Below are positions 11,471-22,461 of a stretch of DNA of 64,000 nt, piece by piece (position 1 is the first letter of the stretch; every line of letters begins with the position of its first letter). Below the pieces are notes generated by a model, which had not been told where the DNA came from, did not search any database, and saw only the letters and a program-made list of their open reading frames with translations. Source of the stretch: Hygrophila difformis (lineage: Eukaryota > Streptophyta > Magnoliopsida > Lamiales > Acanthaceae); contig JAOANR010000003.1 in assembly GCA_030278955.1 (NCBI GenBank), positions 23,823,227 to 23,887,226 on the forward strand, given 5' to 3'. The position numbers and the translations under genes are program-made.

Positions 11471-12199
11471 TGTTAGGGTTATTTTGTGCAGAGTTGTTGT
11501 TTGACTGTTGTTCAGACTATTCATCAACAACGAAGCTAATCTGAGCAGGTGCCAGCTGGAGTTTGTTACAACTTAATTGGTGAACGGTTATTTGCGAATC
11601 TTTCTAGAAGATTCCCGTGCTTTCTGAAGAATAACCGTCTCACACGTGTTTGCACTGCTATATATATGTGTGATCATCATTTGTACTTAGTTTAGAGATT
11701 TCATTCATAGATCCACATATATGTTTTGCTTGAGTGTTACATAGTAGTTGCTTGTTGAGAGTAATTTCTGTGTAATTTTGTATTTGAATTGCTTGTAAAT
11801 GAAGAGGCATTGAGATGCTCTTCATCTTCATCGGAAGCATTGCGATGCTCTGCATTGGAGGAGGTTCGTCAAGATGATCGAAGAAACTGGAGATCGAATG
11901 AAAGCTGAGGCAGAAAGGAGAATCACTCACAGGTTGAATAAGGTGGAGTCGCAGATGGTGAAGTGTGGTTGATACACTTACCAGACTACTGGTCGTGTTC
12001 CAGTAACCAAGTTTAACTTGTGTTGAGGTTTGATTGCTCTTATGCTTTTGCTGTTCATTGGTTTGATCAGTATTGATGATTAGTGGATGAACCTGGCTTG
12101 GTATGCCCCCAGATGTAGATCGTATGATCGAACTGGGTAAACAACTTGTTGTGTTGATGTGTTTACTGCTTTAGTTACTTCCGCGTAGTTAATACAACA
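11471..12199 (+). repeat. 3' LTR of the copia element
   Basis: It starts TGTTAGGGTT directly after the polypurine tract and probably ends AACA near 12199, about 730 bp. A TATA-like CTATATATATG at about 11658-11668 would be the promoter in the 5' copy. The end is uncertain by some tens of bases because the 5' LTR is lost in the gap and no target duplication can be checked. Confidence 0.75.
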
Positions 12200-12377
12200 C
12201 ACAAACTACGTCTGCTCATAAGTACAGATCAGGCTGGGACAATCAAAAATGAAACAATACAAATGGGATGAAGGGAGTAACAATTTATTTTATACAGATG
12301 TATAAAATTTTATATTTTAAACTCCTTTTCTGGTTAGCATAATAATTCAACTCTTTAAAATGGTAGCCTTATTTAAA
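12200..12377. other. Gene-free segment, possible half of a Stowaway-like MITE
   Basis: No gene is seen. About 12237-12283 ends in GAAGGGAGTA preceded by short A-rich blocks, like the right end of Stowaway-type MITEs. If so, the copia element inserted inside the MITE and the other half lies in or beyond the N gap. Evidence is pattern resemblance only. Confidence 0.3.
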
Positions 12378-12392
12378 AATGTACATGTTGGA

Positions 12393-12522
12393 GGGATTGG
12401 GACTTAGCCCAAGTGGTTAAGCCCCTGACTCTCAACCTAAAAGGTGGAGGGTTCGATTCCCACCCGGCCCTTATCCTTCCCCTTTTCCCCTTTGTAATTG
12501 TGTGGCATGGGCTCCCACTAGG
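12393..12522 (+). mobile_element. tRNA-derived SINE with 15-bp target-site duplication
   Basis: The 130-bp insert is flanked by perfect 15-bp copies of AATGTACATGTTGGA at 12378-12392 and 12523-12537. Inside are a Pol III A box TAGCCCAAGTGG (12405-12416) and a B box GGTTCGATTCC (12450-12460), spaced as in tRNA-derived promoters. A pyrimidine-rich 3' part follows (TTTGTAATTGTGTGG). A functional tRNA is unlikely because the acceptor arms do not pair well and target duplications surround the insert. The SINE sits in the first of two diverged tandem copies of a host sequence (about 12370-12420 without the insert, and about 12567-12610). Confidence 0.85.
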
Positions 12523-12818
12523 AATGTACATGTTGGACATATTATAAATAATCGCTTCTCTTAGTGTCCTCATTTAAATGTACATGTTCAACATGTTAAA
12601 AATAATTCAAATTGTGTACCTGATGACAAAATTAAAGGAATTTAGTCATTTTTCAAATTTATGTATGCATTGTTTAAGATCTTATGTTGATTCCCAAAAG
12701 TCTTGATATTTTGATATTAACATACATTGATCTTACATATATATAGCCCACAATTTATTACAATTGTCCACAATATAACACATTCAATAACTTATGAATA
12801 TTTTGTTTCAACATAATA

Positions 12819-13083
12819 GGGCCTGTTTGGGAAATAGCTGTTAGCTGTTAACTGATTATGTGATTAATTTGAGTAATAAATTAGTTAAAATTAGTTGTTT
12901 GATAGTTTTGAGGCAAATTTTTTGTCTAGAATAAGCTAATTCCAAAATGCTGCTATTTGCAGCGGTTTCAAAAATAGCTGATTGAACACTATTTTAAGGT
13001 ATTTTGTCTTTTAAAATAAGCTAATTTAACTTAAAATGAATAGAATAAGCTAATTTCGTTTAGCTGATTTGCCAAACAGGGCC
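12819..13083. mobile_element. TIR MITE, 265 bp
   Basis: The left end reads GGGCCTGTTTGGGAAATAGC and the reverse complement of the right end reads GGCCCTGTTTGGCAAATCAG, about 20 bp of imperfect terminal inverted repeat. The interior is AT-rich with no ORF. The GGCCTGTTTGG-type end occurs in hAT and PIF/Harbinger MITEs. I found no convincing target duplication, so the superfamily is open. Confidence 0.7.
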
Positions 13084-14683
13084 AGTAACCAAGTCCAACA
13101 TATATAGTTGGTCAACTTGCATTGATACAATATAACTTAAATCGCAAAAGTACATTTCTATGAATAAGCAGATCACAGTAATATACATATTGTTTAGCAA
13201 AAAAAAAACAAAAAAAGTAATATACTGTATTACAACTATCAGTCACCATATCTGCATAATGTGGGAACACAATACAAGTCAAGTTACCCATATTTGGTAA
13301 ATTCAAATTTTGGAATTTTCGAATGTCAAAAATGAAAAAATAAAAAAACACTTTACTAATTTAATTGAATGCCTCAACTTGCTATGTGTCACGCATCAAT
13401 TCATACTTATATAAGTAATTCTTTATATAAAAAAAAAAAATGCCCCCCATACTATTGTGATTTGTGACGCATGAATAGTACATTTCAATGCATTTCAAAT
13501 CTCCCTAGTGCAAAAAACCTTGATCACATCTTCAAGTGGCTGTGGCACCAATAATGGCTTCACAAATTTATGGTGACACTACACACCAGCAATGCTAACG
13601 CCTCAAATATGGGACCTGTATATGCTTACATCCCAATCACCACTTTCTACTACATGATTAATTATTAATATTCCCTCCACAAACTCCCATTTAGACAAAA
13701 TATATATATATATATATATAACTCACAAAATAAATAAATAAATACGAAAAATAAAAAGGAAAAGGGAGCAATCTCCCATTACATTATGTGTATGATTTAA
13801 TCAATAGGAAACCTTAAACCATAATACTGTTTAATTATTCTTTGTGATCGAATAGAGGTGATATTTAACCAAAATATTCAATTCCACCTATCAAGCTATA
13901 TGTTTGAATACTGAGGTTGAATTCCAGCCCCAGTCGAGTAATGAATAGCTACAAGAATTTTATGTTTTAAGGATAAAAAAATTTGATTACTAAATCTCAG
14001 AATTCATCATTAACTTAGATCAAGTTACCGAAATTCATTGTTTAAATTAAAATTTTCTTGTGATGGAGTCTAGGAACTCTAACTTTTTGACTTGAAAACC
14101 TACAGGTAGGTTTTTATTTTAAATATTTACACTCATTTGTCGTAAAAGTGTGTGGAACCCATATCACATAAATTAAAAATGAGATAAAAGAAAACTGGTG
14201 ATAAAATTTTATTATAAATAAATACTCCTTATATATTCACATATAAGTGAGCTGTAATAAGCTAGTTGGAGTTGGGAGTATAAAAATATTAATACGTGTT
14301 CGAGTTCAAGTGGACTTTTTCGTAGAGCTCGGTGAGGCTGTGACCAAATAAAAATTAAGAAAAATCTCCACAAAACTAAAGTCGCGTTTCAGAATTAGCA
14401 ACTTTCGGCCGACGCAATAAAAACGGGCTTTTTTATTGGTACGGAAAACGAGAAACGCAAAACGGAGCTCCGGAGGGTCGTCTTCTCGGATCTTCTTCTT
14501 CCATCAAAGAAAGAAAAGATCCCCTCCAAATATTCCGTTTTCTGATCATCGCCACGCTTTTTTCAATTTCATTCAGATCAGGAGGAGGTTTCGGTGCATC
14601 CAATATGCGCTGAGAACGAATCCTGGATTTGTTCGATTGTTTGTTTTCAATTTCAATCGGTATTTTTTTTTTTTAATCGATTT
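13084..14683. other. Upstream region of the carrier gene
   Basis: AT-rich sequence without a credible ORF, holding homopolymer A runs and a (TA)n microsatellite at about 13701-13720. The last 350 bases become GC-richer (GGCCGACGCAATAAAAACGG near 14407). They probably hold the promoter and 5' UTR of the carrier gene. A transcription start cannot be fixed from sequence. Confidence 0.5.
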
Positions 14684-17600
14684 ATGTCTACGGGAGTGGA
14701 GAGGCATGCTAAGTTTCCAGCACCGCCTGCGGCAGCAATGGCGTCGGAAGCAAAGGACCCGAAGGCCGGACCGGTTAAGAAATCGGGGTCAGTATCGCTG
14801 GACCATGTGCTCTCCGCCTTGCGCGAGACGAAGGAGGAGCGGGAATCGAGATTCCGGGGTTTGTTCAGTTTCTTTGACTCAGCTAATTTAGGATATTTGG
14901 ACTCCGCCCAAATCGAGAGAGGGCTTTCGGCAATGCAAATCCCCGCGGATTACAAGTTCGCGAAGGAGCTGCTGGAGGTCTGCGACGCGAATCAGGACGG
15001 GAGGGTTGATTATCAGGAGTTTAGGAAGTATATGGATGATAAGGAGTTGGAGTTGTACCGGATTTTTCAGGCGATTGATGTGGAGCACAATGGGTGTATT
15101 TTGCCTGAGGAGTTGTGGGATGCTCTTGTTAAAGCTGGTATGGTTTCACTATTGTGTTCTTCTTATAGTTATGAAGCTTGTCGATTTCACTTTGTGCTTG
15201 TAATTGTGGTTAGCTTGTCGGAAGAACATTTGTTTTATAGGCTAGTTGTCACTTTGAGGGGCCATGCTAATCTTTTCTCTGTGTTGTTCCAATTTTCTTG
15301 ATTATCGGTGAAGGAACAATGATGAATTTTTTATGTAGCTTGTTCTCGTTTGGCTTGAAGTGCGCTGGAATTGAGATGGATTTTTGTTATCATGAGACAG
15401 TGTTTTAAATTTTTAGTTAGACAAAGAATTGCGTTTCAACTTGATAACACTGGGCTTGAAGATCATTATGATTATTGGAATCCCTGTGTAGATTCTAGGC
15501 TGGATAATTCTGATTTTTTGCATTCGTCTTTTGCTTTTCTCCAAAGTATTATGTGAAAGGTTTCTACACACGATTTTCCTTTAATTCGAAAAAGTGAGGT
15601 GATATATTGGACTTTAGATGTGGGAAAAAAAAATTCCATTTCCTTTTGCAGGGCTGCTTTTGATAGAGAGACTGTAGCTATGAGCAGAGACCAGAGAGTT
15701 TGAAACTTTTTGTTTTAAAATTTAAAATTGAGAATGCAGAACTGAGCTTTTTGTTTTTAAAGTTTCAATTGCATGATGATTCAAAGTGCAATTTAAGATA
15801 GGAATTTACTCGTTATTTGTATATATTTGTTTTTTTTTAAAAAAAAAAATTTAATTTTCATTTTTCTTGAAGGTTTTGGTTCTCTGATCTAATAAAAATT
15901 GACATTGAGATGTTGTATCATCCTTACAGGTGATTTAAAGCCAAACCCTTTGGTTTATCTGTCTTTTGTTTGTGTTTTTGTATGCATCTACTTTATCTGG
16001 AGAATGCGAACCAGTAGATGCACAGACACTAAGTAAAGAATGTTTGCTAATGAGAGTTGATGAAATCTTGTCTATGAGATTCTTTCTGTTGGACGTGATC
16101 TTGTTGCAATATTTTCTCAACAACTTCTTGGATATTTTTGAGAGAGATCAATTGGATGATAATGTTTTTAAAGACTGTACATATAATTGATATTAACTTG
16201 AGGAGTTGCCAAACCTTTGACAGATGCTGTTGATTAGTGAATGATCCAATGTTCTGTTGAATGTTGACTGATTGTAGAATGATTAATTTATTTATATATC
16301 CCAGAATCATTTATCCTCGCCATAATTCTATTTTATGATGGCTAAATAAATTGCTCTCTATTATACACTTACTGAGTAGCCAAAAGTTTTCAGAGTGAAT
16401 CTCTCTTGATTTACGACAAATATGGTTTGATACTTTTATTTTTAATTTTTGTCTAGATGGATGTTTCATCCTTTATTTGATTTATTATATGCTTGTTTTA
16501 AGATATGTAATTTTGCACCATGTTTCAGTTGGGGTCCTTACTGTGATATGTACTCAGAAAACTTTGCTGTAGAATGCCATATACATTGGTAACAATATTC
16601 TTGATCAAATGAATGCCATATACAGTGGTAACAATATTCTTGATCAAATGAATATAGTTTTAGACACTTAGACTGGGTACATTCTTGCAATGATGATTTC
16701 ATGATTCTATTCCAGTTCTTGAGCTTTTTTTTGTTGGGTTCAAGTTTCCTGAATTTATGTTTTTTTCATCTTATAAGTCGTGGCAGTTCGTATCTTGTAG
16801 GGATAGAACTTGATGATGATGAACTCGCTAGTTTTGTTGAGCATGTTGATAAAGACAATAACGGCATTATTACTTTTGAAGAATGGAGAGATTTTCTATT
16901 GCTTTATCCACATGAGGTTACAATGGAGAACATCTATCGGTACTGGGAAAGGGTTTATCTTGTAGATATTGGTGAACATGCTGTAATTCCTGAAGGTATC
17001 AGCAAGCATGTTAATGCCTCCAAGTACTTAATTGCTGGAGGAGTTGCTGGGGCTGCTTCTCGAACGGCAACTGCACCTCTTGATCGCCTCAAGGTGCTTT
17101 TGCAGGTTCAGACTTCACGTGCTTCAATTGGTCCTGCAGTTCAGATGATATGGAAGGAGGGTGGCCTTTTAGGCTTTTTCCGGGGTAATGGACTAAATGT
17201 GTTGAAGGTTGCACCTGAGAGTGCTATCAAGTTCTACACTTATGAAATGCTGAAAGGTGTTATTGGAGATCCTAATGGTGATATAGGAACTGTTGGTCGA
17301 CTGGTCTCTGGCGGGTTGGCTGGAGCAGTGGCACAAACCTCTATTTATCCAATGGACCTTGTCAAAACTCGGTTACAAACTTATGTTTGTGAAAGAGGGA
17401 CGGGGACTGTTCCAAGCCTAAGACAATTGTCCAAGGATATCTTGATTAATGAGGGTCCTCGAGCACTTTTTAAAGGGCTGATACCATCGCTTCTGGGAAT
17501 GATTCCTTATGCTGGTATTGACCTAGCAGCCTACGAAACCTTGAAAGATATGTCCAGAAAATATATCCTTCACGACGAAGGTATGGTGTTTCATTTTTCT

Positions 17601-18024
17601 ATTTGTTTGCAATGTCTACTCAGCCACCAGATGCATTGCTTTTTTCCATCTAATAATAATATACTGATATAATGCAGAACCTGGTCCTCTTGTGCAACTC
17701 AGCTGTGGGACAATTTCGGGAGCCCTTGGGGCTACCTGTGTTTACCCGTTGCAAGTTGTAAGAACAAGGTAATGAATACCCACCTGTGTTCTCTTGAAAA
17801 AATATGACATTATACTTACTTTTGTAGTATCATTGGTAATTTCCAGAATGCAAGCGGAACGTGCTCAAAGTACCATGTCAGGTGTATTCCGCAGAACATA
17901 TCTATTAGAAGGTATTGGGGGCTTCTATAAAGGGCTGCTACCGAATCTTCTGAAAGTGGTACCAGCTGCAAGCATTACATATATGGTTTACGAAGCTATG
18001 AAAAAGAGTTTAGATCTTGGCTAG
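14684..18024 (+). CDS. APC: Calcium-dependent mitochondrial ATP-Mg/phosphate carrier (APC/SCaMC family), 4 exons
   Basis: Coding exons: 14684-15137, 16801-17580, 17678-17768 and 17847-18024 (TAG). Each junction has GT and AG, and the sum is 1,503 nt, a 500-residue protein, normal for the family. The N-terminal half faces the intermembrane space in this family and has four EF-hands: [12 protein letters not shown] (about residue 65), [12 protein letters not shown] (101), [12 protein letters not shown] (132) and [12 protein letters not shown] (168). The second and fourth have good Ca2+ ligands; the first is degenerate. Three mitochondrial-carrier repeats follow, with signature PLDRLK, PMDLVK and PLQVVR. 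The protein would exchange ATP-Mg or ADP for phosphate across the inner membrane when cytosolic Ca2+ rises. The start at 14684 (MSTGVERH) is a choice; a later ATG at 14738 (MASEAKD) is possible. Intron 1 is long (1,663 bp). The paralogue (APC1, 2 or 3) is not resolved. Confidence 0.92.
16572..16649 (+). repeat. 39-bp tandem duplication in intron 1 of the carrier gene
   Basis: Two adjacent 39-bp units (16572-16610 and 16611-16649), each starting GAATGCCATATACA, differ at one base. This is a recent slippage or unequal-exchange duplication with no coding effect, 150 bp before the exon 2 acceptor. Confidence 0.9.
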
Positions 18025-18885
18025 TTGATGCTCTTTTCCTACCATGCTTGGGTATAAAATGTCCATGTTGATGGTGAAGAAGAAGAAGATGATGATGATG
18101 ATAAATAAAATTTTTGTGTGGAACTATTCTTGGGGTTGTAACTTTAGGTTTGAAAAGCCCCACAGGATGAGATCCCCATGGGAGCAATTGCTTGAGTTAT
18201 ATCCTCCGATCCCTCTGGGGAACGAGCTACAGTCGTGCAGCCTACTGACTGATGAGACTGCATTACCAGAGATATAAAGACTGTGTGTCTGATCTCTATG
18301 TTGAGTAATACGAGTACTAGGTAATTGTTGTATACCATATATCTGCAGCGGGATGATCCATTTTTCCCATATATTTATTATACATGGATTCTTTTTTGAC
18401 TCGAATGTTTTCCTTTGTTGCATATCACAATATCAGAATAAAAGACGCTAGTGTTGGCATATTTCACATATGGTTGTATTCGCAGAGAGTGTAGAGATTC
18501 TTGCTTATGCACGTACATGTTGGAGTGTTGAGTGGCGAAACCTCTGATTCAATGCAGACAGTGGCATGTGAAGCAGAAGGATGTATATCAGGATTTCGTT
18601 ATGTCTTTAACGTTGATACCGTGCTGCTATCTCTTTGTTTAACTATTGGATTAAATTGTGTAATTAGAGGTCCTATTGATTTAGCAATGGGTAGAAATAC
18701 AATTTAGAAATTGAACTCTTGTATATGAAGATCTCTATAAAGTAATTTCAGATATGAATGTTGTCAGGGTAGAGGCCATGGAGAAGAGAAGCTCCATAAT
18801 CAAAACCAGCCGTTGATCCCACAGTTAATACTATATGAGAACATTATTACGAAATACACCTAACTATTAGTTGGGCTGAAGAATC
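18025..18885 (+). other. 3' flank of the carrier gene
   Basis: This stretch probably holds the 3' UTR. AATAAA-like signals occur at about 18104 (in GATAAATAAAAT) and about 18436. Only short shadow frames are seen further on, and no gene can be supported up to the NLR fragment. Confidence 0.5.
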
Positions 18886-19146
18886 ATGACATGCTGGTGC
18901 TTGACGATGCTTTCAAAGTGGATCAAGACAGGCTGGCTGCCGGCAGATGAATCCAGCCATCATATTATTCCCGTTGTTGGGATGGGTGGTATTGGTAAGA
19001 AGATTACAGACTACACTTGCTCATGAAAACATGTTTGATGCACGACATTTTTTATGATGTCTACAAGGAGGTTCCAGACACACACAGAGCAGGAAGATGA
19101 ATCCAGCCATCAAATTATCTTGGTGGTTGGCAAGGGTGGTATAATT
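18886..19146 (+). pseudogene. NLR (NB-ARC) relic with two decayed P-loops
   Basis: The + strand at about 18894-18950 reads LVLDDAFKVDQDRLAAGR, like the pre-P-loop segment of R1-type NLRs (consensus form VG-DD----I-DRL-G). One frameshift later, 18943-19002 reads ESSHHIIPVVGMGGIGK, a good NB-ARC P-loop. About 148 bp on (19089-19146) a second, weaker copy reads DESSHQIILVVGKGGI. No kinase-2, GLPLA or LRR part is recognisable. The P-loop form (IIPVVGMGGIGK) differs from that of the neighbouring intact gene (VISVVGMAGLGK), so this is a remnant of another NLR subclass, on the opposite strand. Confidence 0.7.
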
Positions 19147-19362
19147 TGTTAGTATAAAATACAAGTGGCCAAATTAAAGTGCACGGGGTGTATTAGAATA
19201 AATTTGTATAAGGTGAAACCAGATAAATTTGTGCAACACTGGCCTAAATCATCACTTTAGGTCTTATCTTGTTTATATGGAAATGTTTCGTGAAAAAAGA
19301 ATGTATGACAATCAGACACTAGCGATTGATGAAAATTGATGTCATAAACATATAAGGAAGTC

Positions 19363-19365
<3 letters not shown>

Positions 19366-19419
<54 letters not shown>
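19366..19419. repeat. (GA)n microsatellite
   Basis: An uninterrupted run of about 27 GA units, about 100 bp beyond the 3' end of the first NLR gene. Such a run is usually length-polymorphic. Confidence 0.97.
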
Positions 19420-19423
<4 letters not shown>

Positions 19424-19518
19424 GAACCAAGAGTTCCTTTGATACTACTGTAAGGCAGCAGCATTGTTGTTGTTGGCCAAAGCATGTTACTATTTTGTTA
19501 GGAGGCGAACATCTCTTA

Positions 19519-22461
19519 TCAGGGCCCACTCAACTCCTGGCAGGACGACAATTGGATTTCCCACCCCGATGTCGATCTATTATTGTAAATTCGGAAATTG
19601 GAACGCAACTTCTTCAGCTTATCGAGATTTTTTGCCTTGTTATTAATCCTATATTGCCTCCTCTCCCATCGACCATAATCCCAATCCAAAACATTAATTG
19701 TTGAAACATGGGCTAGCTTCCACTTGCTCCCATCTTTTTCTTTCTCTTCAAACAGTTTGTCCACAAATTCTGTTTTCATATCAACCAAATGTACCTCTTC
19801 AAGATCACTCAAATGCTCCACTCCCGTAGGCAGCTCCATCATTGCTTCACATCTCCAAATCACCATCTTCTGGAGATGTGGCATGCATCCCTTCTCCATT
19901 TTCATCCCTCTCAATTTCTTCATATCTGTTATGTTCAATTCAGCCAGCCTTTGGAAACCACCAGCCTTGAAAACCAACCATTCTCCTTCATAAGCAAACG
20001 ACAATGAAAGAACTTTCAAATTCGGCAAACCTTGAAGATATTCAAGTGGATCTTCATCTTCACCTATTCTGCTCCATCCCAGCCTCAACTCCACAAGTGC
20101 ATTCAGATATTGTATCCACTGTGGAACATGTTCCAGGCGTCCCCTTAACACAAGTAGTCGAAGATATTGAAGAGAGGTAGGAGGTAGGTAATAATCTAAA
20201 TCTATTATCTCCTCTTCCCCACGTGAAGAAATGCTGAGTGCAGTCAAGTAAGGTACGTTCCCAAGGGAACACCAAAGCTCTTTTCCATCTTCCTTTTTTA
20301 GCCTTCTAATGCCCAATTTCCTCAGTTGTTTTAATCTCCCGATTTGTCTCACAACCTCCACGCCCTTCATACTTTCACTTGCATCTATCTGGTAAAGGCT
20401 TTTCAAATGCAATAATCGTCCAATGTCAAAATGAGCCTTGAAACATTTTACAAGATTAAATTCAACAGCACGATGAATGGGTTCGTGTGTATGCACCAAG
20501 AGATATTGTAACTTCTGAAGCAATTGAATTTCCAAGGGCAATACAGCTACTTTGCATCCCTTAAGATCCAATGTTTCCAATTTTCGTAAATTTCCAATTG
20601 ACTTTGGAATGATGGAGACATTTGTATTCCTTAGACTCAGGTACTTCAAGCAATATAATTTGAAAACCTCATTCGGTATTTCATCCAATCGAGCTCCTCG
20701 TAGGTCTAGCTCCTTTAGCATTCTGCAACCTCCGCGTAGCACTTTATGTAATTTTGATTCCCATCCCAAACCATCCGAACCAAAAAATAGAAGAGTACGA
20801 AGACATTTGTAATTGTTATTCTGCTCAGTGAGACTAATAAACTTATCATCAAGTGCCAGGCGTCGAATTTTAGAATTCCATTGCATTTCTGCTTTACCTT
20901 CTCCCAATACCATGTTTTGCTCTGTTGCCTTTGAAATAAGATATTCGCGCACAAGATCATGCATACGAAATTTTCTTGGCCTTCCATCTTGATACCTCTC
21001 CACAAATTGAATGATACTTCTATTGAAGAGCTCAATCAAGTACCCCTCTGCTACTTCTTCCATAGACTTCCCATGCTTTGCCTCCACAAATCCTTCTGCC
21101 ATCCACAGTCGAACTATAGAACCTCTTTTGAACAAGTGATCTTCTGGAAAAATGCTCAAGTACAGAAGACAAGATTTGAGATAATGTGGCAAGTCATAGT
21201 AACTAAGAGAGAGCACTTTTGACATCCTGGCAGTGGTAGAAATATCCCCTTGAATTGCAGGTCCCAAACCAAGGCTGAACTCTCTCCATGCTTCAAAATC
21301 ATTTCTCTTAGTAGCTAAGGCACCACCAATTACAACAATGGCTAGAGGCAATCCTTCACATCTCTTCAAAATATTTTCAGAAAATTCATTCAAATATTCT
21401 GGACATGATATCTCTCCGCGAAATACCTTTTTGTGAAATAATTCCTTTGCTTTGTGTGGCAGCAGTGGTTGCAACTCGTGAACATGACCACCACTCTCAG
21501 CACAAGCAGCTTCTGCTACTTCATTCAAGCGAGTGGTGATAATAATACAACCCCGACCATCAGTATTGCTTCTTGGAAATGCATACCGGAGAGCTTCCCA
21601 TACATTTGTGCTCCAAACATCATCTAGAACAATTATATAAGTTTTATGTCTAAGAATATCTTGTATAAAAGGTTTCATATCAGCAACGGTCATGATCTGC
21701 AATGTTGAAGGTGGAGCTTGCTTCATCTCATCCAGCAATTTCGTAATCAAGTCAAGAAGAAGATTTTCGACTCTACATGTCTGTGAAACATTGATCCAGA
21801 TACGATTATCAATGTTCCTCTTCACAGATGGATCATCGTACACCTTCTTCACAAGAGTGGATTTACCCAACCCTGCCATGCCCACCACTGAAATCACTTT
21901 AAGTGAATAATCAGCAGTTGGAAAAATCCACTCAAGCAGTTGTGTCTTTGGGATTTCAATACCCACCACATCAGCCTCTTCCAATAGTAGGGCATCGTCT
22001 CTACCATCATCACATTCGATATTCTTAGCACCACTGGAGCTCGATGATGCAAGAAGCACCTCATGGTTCTTTGTGAATGCGTTGTGTGCATTTTCTACTT
22101 TGAGTTTTAGTTGTTTGATTTCAGAAGCCATTTGATGTTTGGCCTTCAAACTTTTAATTGATGCATAAGTGTTTTTTATGCGGCCCATGATTCCATGAGA
22201 GGTACGATGGGAGAACCGAGCTATATGTCTCTCAAGAACATCTTCAACATCATAAGCAATTTCTCGTACTTGCCTCAACCACTCTTTGAGATTGGGATCA
22301 TTTTCTTCTTTTGCATCCGCAGCTCTAAGGGATGCTTTCATTTGCTCCAATTGATTGTGAATGAGTTGTGCTTCAACTCCAAGGCTTCCAAGCAGCCTTC
22401 TCTCCTCTCTTAACCATAATGATAACTGGTTCACCAAAAAGCATACTGCACTATACGCCAT
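19519..22461 (-). CDS. CC-NB-ARC-LRR disease resistance protein, NLR-1 (980 aa)
   Basis: A single-exon 980-residue intracellular immune receptor starting MAYSAVCFLV. The Rx-type coiled coil (residues 1-150) has the EDVID-region motif YDVEDVLE at about 70-77. NB-ARC: P-loop VVGMAGLGKSTL (193-203), RNBS-A RIWINVSQ, kinase-2 YIIVLDDVW (275-283), RNBS-B GCIIITTR (304-311), CEGLPLAI (368-375), RNBS-D CLLYLSIFPED (431-441) and MHD in FRMHDLVREY (500-502). All nucleotide-binding motifs are intact. About ten irregular LRRs follow, clearest at LKELDLRGARLDEIP and LKYLSLRNTNVSIIPKSIGN. The C-terminal tail is about 45 residues longer than in NLR-2. Family knowledge predicts effector-triggered ADP/ATP exchange and cell-death signalling. 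The recognised pathogen cannot be told from sequence. It resembles RPP13/RPM1-like CNLs, not TIR-NLRs. Confidence 0.95.
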   Translation of the reverse strand: MAYSAVCFLVNQLSLWLREERRLLGSLGVEAQLIHNQLEQMKASLRAADAKEENDPNLKEWLRQVREIAYDVEDVLERHIARFSHRTSHGIMGRIKNTYASIKSLKAKHQMASEIKQLKLKVENAHNAFTKNHEVLLASSSSSGAKNIECDDGRDDALLLEEADVVGIEIPKTQLLEWIFPTADYSLKVISVVGMAGLGKSTLVKKVYDDPSVKRNIDNRIWINVSQTCRVENLLLDLITKLLDEMKQAPPSTLQIMTVADMKPFIQDILRHKTYIIVLDDVWSTNVWEALRYAFPRSNTDGRGCIIITTRLNEVAEAACAESGGHVHELQPLLPHKAKELFHKKVFRGEISCPEYLNEFSENILKRCEGLPLAIVVIGGALATKRNDFEAWREFSLGLGPAIQGDISTTARMSKVLSLSYYDLPHYLKSCLLYLSIFPEDHLFKRGSIVRLWMAEGFVEAKHGKSMEEVAEGYLIELFNRSIIQFVERYQDGRPRKFRMHDLVREYLISKATEQNMVLGEGKAEMQWNSKIRRLALDDKFISLTEQNNNYKCLRTLLFFGSDGLGWESKLHKVLRGGCRMLKELDLRGARLDEIPNEVFKLYCLKYLSLRNTNVSIIPKSIGNLRKLETLDLKGCKVAVLPLEIQLLQKLQYLLVHTHEPIHRAVEFNLVKCFKAHFDIGRLLHLKSLYQIDASESMKGVEVVRQIGRLKQLRKLGIRRLKKEDGKELWCSLGNVPYLTALSISSRGEEEIIDLDYYLPPTSLQYLRLLVLRGRLEHVPQWIQYLNALVELRLGWSRIGEDEDPLEYLQGLPNLKVLSLSFAYEGEWLVFKAGGFQRLAELNITDMKKLRGMKMEKGCMPHLQKMVIWRCEAMMELPTGVEHLSDLEEVHLVDMKTEFVDKLFEEKEKDGSKWKLAHVSTINVLDWDYGRWERRQYRINNKAKNLDKLKKLRSNFRIYNNRSTSGWEIQLSSCQELSGP

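Larger units (their letters stand above)
4582..12199 (+). mobile_element. SIRE/Maximus-type Ty1-copia retrotransposon, 5' end lost in gap
   Basis: The element has gag-pol in copia order (protease, integrase, reverse transcriptase, RNase H), then an extra ORF after pol, a polypurine tract and a 3' LTR. A coiled-coil, acidic Gag extension and an additional ORF between pol and the 3' LTR are typical of the SIRE/Maximus lineage. The long frames are intact to the gap edge. The right boundary (about 12199, ending AACA against TGTT at the LTR start) is inferred, because the other LTR is not available for comparison. Confidence 0.85.

Noticed and set aside
12398..12470. Possible functional tRNA gene
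   Set aside because: A and B boxes are good, but the acceptor stem does not pair and 15-bp target duplications bracket a 130-bp insert. It is a SINE.
14436..14891. Alternative 151-residue ORF over the carrier 5' end
   Set aside because: Arg/Phe-rich shadow frame overlapping the conserved EF-hand frame, with no domain features.
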